DNA of 37,227 nt, taken from NCBI GenBank assembly GCA_905250885.1, contig CAJNOQ010001019.1, forward strand, positions 1 through 37,227, read 5' to 3'. Of the stretch, positions 31,722 to 37,227 are shown one piece after another (positions within the stretch are counted from its first letter, which is position 1; every line of letters starts with the position of its first letter). A model generated the notes under the pieces. It was not told where the DNA came from. It saw only the letters and a list, made by a program, of their open reading frames with translations, and did no database searches. A program made the translations under genes and the position numbers. This DNA is from Didymodactylos carnosus (taxonomy: Eukaryota > Rotifera > Eurotatoria > Philodinida > Philodinidae).

Positions 31722-34416
31722 TTAGGGAGATGGAGACGCCACAAAACCCTGTCTGGACCATGTTTTTCCTGAACTATACTTTAAATGTACAACTACTTTT
31801 TCTACATTTGCCAATTGTCCGGAATGATAATTTGTGATCGGATTGTGATACTGTAAAAGTTGAACAACAGGTGATGAAGATTTCGATGAAACTTTATCTG
31901 AAATATCTGGACGAAGAGTAATGAGTGGACGTTTATTAGCGGAATATATTTTTGGCTCTTCGACGGTTATTTTATTTACAATATTGTTGTTATTCATACT
32001 ATTGGGAGCAATTCTTTGAAACATGTTTGGAATAGTTGGCCCGTATATATTTGAATTTTGGTTAGCCGTTCTTATTGTACTATCGGGTCTCGTTACTTTT
32101 ACGGCGGGAGTCGATTGAGCTTGTATTTCAGTTAGATCATTTTCCTTATTCTTCATTTCATTCGGTTCACTATTTACATTCATTGTCGTGTCAAGTCTAG
32201 TGTGACTGTTAGTATTTTCAGTCATATCTTTTGTATCATTCACTGTACAATGTTCTTCGGTCGGTTTATATGCAGCAATAATTTTTGTCGATTTCGGTAT
32301 TCTAATTACGTCAAGTGTTTTACTTCTCTGAAATGAAACGGGAACGATTGATTTTGCCATAAGCAACTGTGGAACAGAAACTGTCATCGATTTCCGAATA
32401 AGGGCAGAGTTTTTCGTAAGATCATCTGTTACAACTGGTAAGTTGCTTTTTAGAATATCATTTTTTGTCTTCGACGATTTAAAAATGTCTATTATTTTAT
32501 TTCGGTGTGCAATAATAGATTTTCCAGTTAGCATGTTTAAACTGGCTACTGACGCGGAAGTCGATCGTTGATTACTAAGGCTGTGATGTATTGTGGGTTT
32601 GGCTGTACTCGTACGATTAGCATCCGTGCTACTTTCCATATTTAAAATTTGTTTTGATGAACGACGTCTTTCAATAAGTTTTTGTGAATCCATAATTTTT
32701 GTTGATGTTGACGTTTGATCGACTAATAAACGTTTTACACAAACTATCGGCGTTTGATCAGCCACTGTATTTCTCTTAATGTCGGTATCGGAAACATGTA
32801 TATTTTCGTCAGTTGAATCTTTTAGATCCGTTTGCACTTGATCTAAAAATGAAAGAAAAATCTCCTTTCGCATGATTATTTGTAACATCACGAAATTTAA
32901 GTTTTATAGAAAATAGTTTTAACTGGAGAGAAAATATCAAATTTACCTTGATTGTTCTCACTATTTGGTTGTACATGATGTCCATAACGTGGTTGACTAT
33001 TTTTGTAATTGATTGTAGAAGACACAAATGTTTTTCCTGTTTCATATTGACTTTTTTTAATTAACGAATATTTCCTCATTAATTCATTTAAGACAGTAAC
33101 GTTGTTTGACGTTGAAACTGTCTGTTGTGGTTGTTTTGATACGTTTTTAACGATTGATGGTGCTGTATTTGGATAATCATCATTGATATTGTTGGTGCCA
33201 GTAGTAATTGAACTCGGTATTCGATGATACGATGTACGTTTTCTAGCAGAATAATTTGAAGTTTTTCTCAATTTATTTCTATCAATATCATCGTCACCAT
33301 TTGATTCAAGTTCATCATAATGAAACAGTCGTTGACGCATCACTGATGGTTCAGTTTTCGATCGTTGAAGACCTAATGATGCATTATCATCATTTGTATT
33401 TTTATCTGACATCTGATCATTACTTTTATTTTCTTCCTTATTACTCTTACTACTCTCAATTTCATCATTGTTCGACCAGGTAAATTTAATCTGTTTACGA
33501 CTTTTTGTTGATTCACTTTGATTTTCTTTTTTATCATCGTCAGTTGTCATTGTCAAAATACTTTGACGACGGCTTTTGATGGTAATAATTGGTGGTATTT
33601 TTGTTTTTTTTGTTACCGATGAACTTCGTTCACCACTAGCACCATCTTTTACCGTTGATTCTCTACTCGATTGACATTCGGGTGAAAATTCTGCTTTTGG
33701 CAACCAAATTTCTAGTGAACATTTTTTCATTACATCACTTCCACCGTACGGTATATTTTCGTACGTTATCTTGTCTAACGGTGCTTTCAATGAAGTTAGT
33801 TGCGCTTGTATTTTTGATTGTGACTGTGATTGTTTTGATTGTTGAATGATATTTGATCGTGTGGATTGTACTAATGAAGAAATTAACTGCACACTGGGAA
33901 GCAGTGTATCAATTGGTTTTTCTCGTTTTGTCGCTGACACGATTCTTACTGCTGATGTACCAATATACTTTTCTAATTTTGTTCTAACAGCTATTAGACG
34001 TTTTAATGTTGGTGAATTTGGGCGTAATATTTCAGGTTTTGAACGATTTGCATTCGATGAATTATTTGAAAATGTTAAACTTGTATTAAATTTATTATCA
34101 TCTTCCAATTGTTTTGTTGGTTTTGAAAAATGTTTTGTACGTGTTTGGGGTGATGTTTCATTATCATCGTTTCCAATAGTTTCTGGTTTTACACCGTCAG
34201 ATGATATTTGTTGTTTGTCGACATTGTATGAAGACATCGGTAAGATAAAATCAAAATCCAACGGTGTAATTCCTATTATAGAATACAAAAATAACATTAT
34301 TTTAATAATCGAACATGAAGTTTTTAAATAAAATAAGATCTGATCTCAACACCCAGTATAAGCATCTTACCATATAAATGGAAATTGTCATAGTTAAATG
34401 AGTCAGATGTGCACAT
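31722..34416 (-). CDS. Uncharacterised 830-residue Ser/Thr/Asn-rich protein
   Basis: Exons: 34416-34371, 34272-32947, 32842-31722. The first encodes 15 residues (MCTSDSFNYDNFHLY) and ends G|GTAAGA; it joins in phase 1 to GITPLDFDFILP. The second junction is Q then D (CAA G|AT). I do not recognise the protein. It is polar, with long Ser/Thr/Asn/Lys stretches and no membrane segments, zinc motifs or catalytic signature, so it is probably mostly disordered. Candidate ordered parts are PTLKRLIAVRTKLEKYIG (possible short helix) and the C-terminus (KVVVHLKYSSGKTWSRQGFV). Basic-Ser sites occur: QRSKTEPS (about 318-325) resembles a 14-3-3 site, and RRRSSK, RRQS and FQRSKTLD resemble basophilic kinase sites. 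Conservation of reading frame over 2.5 kb with two clean introns supports a real gene. The start could instead be MSSYNV within exon 2. Confidence 0.8.
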
Positions 34417-36544
34417 CGTTAAAAATTTATAATTTTATTTAATATGAAATTTTACGAGACTACTAGTTCATTCTTTTTTATATTTAGATAAAGAGAAAAA
34501 TGAAACATAACTGCACAATAATATTTTCTAACTTAAATTTGTCTGTAGGAAATGTTCTACGTTCTAACATCAGTTTTCCTTTTAAATTTTCTGCGATATG
34601 GATGAGGAAAAGAAGTGACAAAACACGTGTATAGTTAACATAGGTGTGTTTTTTTAATGAAAATTGAACACTTTTTCTTTTGATGTATCTGTTACCTCGA
34701 GTAATACAAATAATAATACGTAGATAATGTGAAAATTGTGTCAGACATATTCATTGGTCAAATTGTAATAATTTATGTAGATTTGACAGAAGAAAAGTTT
34801 AATGCTAACACTAGATAAAATGAGACGATCATATTTGATTACGGTATTAATTACCAAAAGATATTTTAATATATATTTGTTCATAACATAAATTGCTTTC
34901 GTACCGGTATTTTTAAATTCTCGTATTAGATCTCACAATATAAGAGTTACGTTGTCATTTTATTAGTTTCACTATATGATGCTCTAGTTTGTGACCTATA
35001 CACCGCGTGATAACAAAAGAATGGCTACCAAATTTACATTTAGAGGATGGATGTTCTCTATTCATTTCTGTTTAGAAACCAAAAACTATGCTGAAAAGGA
35101 GATTTACGTACTTAAATACCTTATTCTCCTTTTCTGATTTTTCTCCCTAGATAAACTTGAATCAAAAACATAAAAGCGTTGAAAAAATAAAGTACAAAGA
35201 TTTCATAAATACCTTTTGATCTTTTAGTTAACGTCATATCATCTGTAGTTCTAATTGTTCATCATTTTCAGTATTATTAAGTCAACATATGGAAGAAAAA
35301 AAAATCCTGTCGATTTTTCAAGTGGACAATGAAACAACATATTTCACTTCAAAATAAGAGAAAAAAATTTAATTGTTGAAACAGTTATTATTACATACAT
35401 TAGTTGTTGAAAAAGAATATTTTTTTTTTCATCTCATGTTGCCTTTTCGTTATATAACAAAAAAAAGACACTTAAAATCACCTTCATTGGATGTGGATTT
35501 AATTTGTATTTATTTCTTACTGTTGTTCACTTTGATATTGTTTTGATTTAAAAATTTTATTGCATCTATGTCAAATAACGCATTGATTAACACGTTGAAA
35601 GTAAACAATTACTTACACTTAGATTAAAATGTGTTTAATATGCATTTTCATCTCAACTTATTTGATATATCAAAGATTTTAGAATAAACAGTCTAGACTG
35701 AACTCAGTATGAGTGATTTGAATAGGTTTTCCACTTGAAAGGTAGTGCACTTAATCTTCTAAGAATTTACCATGTATTTTGTTCTAACAAGAAATGTATT
35801 AAACAAATATCATCATTCAACTAGATTTTGATTTTAACTTAAATAAAATTACGATTGTATGGTATGATTGCGTTAAGAAACCATAAAAGATGTGCTAATT
35901 GATGTTGACTGATTGATTGTTTGTTTTTCTAACTAAGGATGAGAGTTTAGACTATGTCAAGATGTCCTGTTTGCTTGATCGGGAAATATTGCTCGAACGA
36001 GCAACTCGTCTGATCAGGCACGATACTATCTTAGAAATCATAGGTCCTCTAACGGACGGGAAGTCTTTATTCTTCTTTTCGCACATTGTATATTCATTGT
36101 GTATCAAAATTATGTGTTCAACCTTTTACCTTTCTCATGGGAGACACGAAAAACAAATTTAGCTCAATATCGTGCATTTTATCTTTCTCGATCTGCAATA
36201 TTGCTAGTTCGGGTAAAGTCGGTATTGTCTGTTTTGACAATACATCTTACAAGAACAGGCAACATATGAATAATACATTTATTTGTACTTTATGCACATT
36301 TATATGTGTTCGAAACCTTACTAAAAAGGTTCTTTTTATGTGAAGTAAATAGGAAAGTTAAATATAGCAATAACTGATTTACGATAGACTCTATCAAATA
36401 ATTGTGAACATCTAATAAATTTCATGAGTGCTTCCCTCGTCCAGTAAAGGTCAGTTCAAGTTTTCGAGACTTGAGACTTTGAGACTTTTTCGAAAGTTTT
36501 GAAAGAAAAGAAGTTGTTAAAGGGAAAGATTTTCTTGAAAAGTA

Positions 36545-36590
36545 GGAGGGATGTACACCCCCTCACACCCTTTCCTTAGCCACGGCACTG
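36545..36590. mobile_element. Possible end of a DNA transposon relic
   Basis: The reverse complement begins cagtgccgtggctaagga and continues through a purine-rich ggtgtgagggggtg stretch. CAG-starting ends of this style are common among hAT-like relics, and three other CAG- or CAC-ended relics are in the window. I could not find the partner end or a target duplication, so this is a weak call. Confidence 0.3.
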
Positions 36591-37106
36591 GTTAATCAAT
36601 TAATCTTTAATCCCTGCTTGCTTATTATCAACAGTGCCACTAATACAGAACAAAGAGGTTTTCACATTTACTTTTTTTAACCTTATAATTAATAGCAACT
36701 ATTCGCAAATCACTTAGGAACCATTGGACGAGAAAAATGTCTGCTTACCACAGAAGCATGCTCAGCGATCATCTCAGATGTTTCACTAAGTAGTCTCATC
36801 TTGTAGAGCAAGTTTGAAAACCTGTAAATCCAAATTTTTAACCTTATCGGACTACAGGTTTCAGAGATACACCAAGAGTTTTCAAGAGTGCTTAGCATAA
36901 AACTTTGGCGTCGGAAAATGGAAAGAAAACCTAAAAATGCCATTACTCCGTCAATAAGAATGATTAGAGTGAGATTTTTTCACCATATCTAGTTTATGAT
37001 GTCCTTTATTCGATGACATAGTTATATTTCTTTTATCTCGAATCTTCAGTTCAAAAATCTGAGTTTCTCTAGAGCCGAACAGGTTAAGCTTGTTGGGTTC
37101 CGTTCT

Positions 37107-37227
37107 CGAGGTCATCTACTTATATCGGTTTTCCAGAAGCCCAAACTTTTGAAAATGGATTTAGATAGCCCCTGGCGGAATACATAAGGACAAATTGTTG
37201 TGGATTGATTGTAGATAGATGACCTCG
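37107..37227. repeat. Inverted 12-bp repeat at the right edge
   Basis: The word cgaggtcatcta at 37107-37118 is matched exactly in reverse complement at 37216-37227, the last bases of the window. The 97 bp between show no coding sign. The structure may continue past the edge, so its true extent and nature (small foldback element or chance) cannot be judged. Confidence 0.5.

Larger units (their letters stand above)
34417..37227. other. Gene-free right end of window
   Basis: It contains the 5' flank of the 830-residue gene. Frames at 35917-36162, 36086-36343 (plus) and 36710-36943 (minus) show no recognisable similarity. A transposon-like end lies near 36590 (reverse complement cagtgccgtggctaagg). 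Near the right edge, cgaggtcatcta (37107-37118) recurs inverted at 37216-37227. Confidence 0.5.

Noticed and set aside
33846..34331. 161-codon plus-strand frame
   Set aside because: It is the antisense shadow of exon 2 of the 830-residue minus-strand gene.
35917..36162. Possible exon (DESLDYVKMSCLLDRE) after an acceptor-like ctaactaag
   Set aside because: It looks somewhat protein-like, but no partner exon or family was found.
1..37227. CRISPR array, tRNA or rRNA genes, prokaryotic operon or defence system
   Set aside because: No regularly spaced repeats, tRNA folds or rRNA stretches were seen, and the genes are spliced animal genes.

Overview
This is animal (metazoan) nuclear DNA. It is AT-rich, and its protein-coding genes are split by many short GT-AG introns, mostly 50-80 bp. 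The proteins are clear orthologues of conserved animal genes. The compact introns, low GC, asparagine- and serine-rich linkers and small degenerate transposon relics would suit a rotifer (perhaps bdelloid) or another small protostome. That placement is inference; nothing here names the species. I rebuilt the exon structures by hand from splice sites, reading frame and similarity to known families.

Layout. (1) 23-1915, minus: N-terminal 385 codons of CDC27/APC3, a scaffold TPR subunit of the anaphase-promoting complex, running off the left edge. (2) 2355-2774: a long, nearly identical inverted repeat. (3) 3357-5039, minus: DNAJC22-like membrane protein (TM2 domain first, J domain last). (4) 5095-5756: a non-autonomous hAT-like element. 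(5) 7401-12889, minus: a complete RAF kinase of 19 exons, with a Ras-binding domain, a C1 finger, an apparent second C1-like finger, and a kinase domain with a C-terminal 14-3-3 site. (6) 12890-19385: 6.5 kb without recognisable genes, holding two more hAT-like relics and a long ATG microsatellite. (7) 19386-19856, minus: single-exon RABIF/MSS4. (8) 22602-23297, minus: single-exon securin-like protein with KEN box, D-box and TPLRTP repeats. (9) 23298-27371: gene-free, with a perfect 54-bp palindrome. (10) 27372-31232, plus: BRD8-like subunit expected in the TIP60/NuA4 acetyltransferase complex, whose bromodomain has lost the acetyl-lysine-anchoring asparagine. (11) 31722-34416, minus: an unrecognised 830-residue, serine-rich, probably disordered protein, convergent with BRD8. 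(12) 34417-37227: gene-free, with transposon scraps.

The genes are ordinary housekeeping, signalling and cell-cycle genes, and I see no operon-like system. CDC27 and securin (APC/C subunit and APC/C substrate) share the window, but unrelated genes lie between them. The most unusual points are the RAF second zinc finger, the BRD8 Asn-to-Tyr change, two frame-forced GC-AG introns in CDC27, and the two large palindromic structures.
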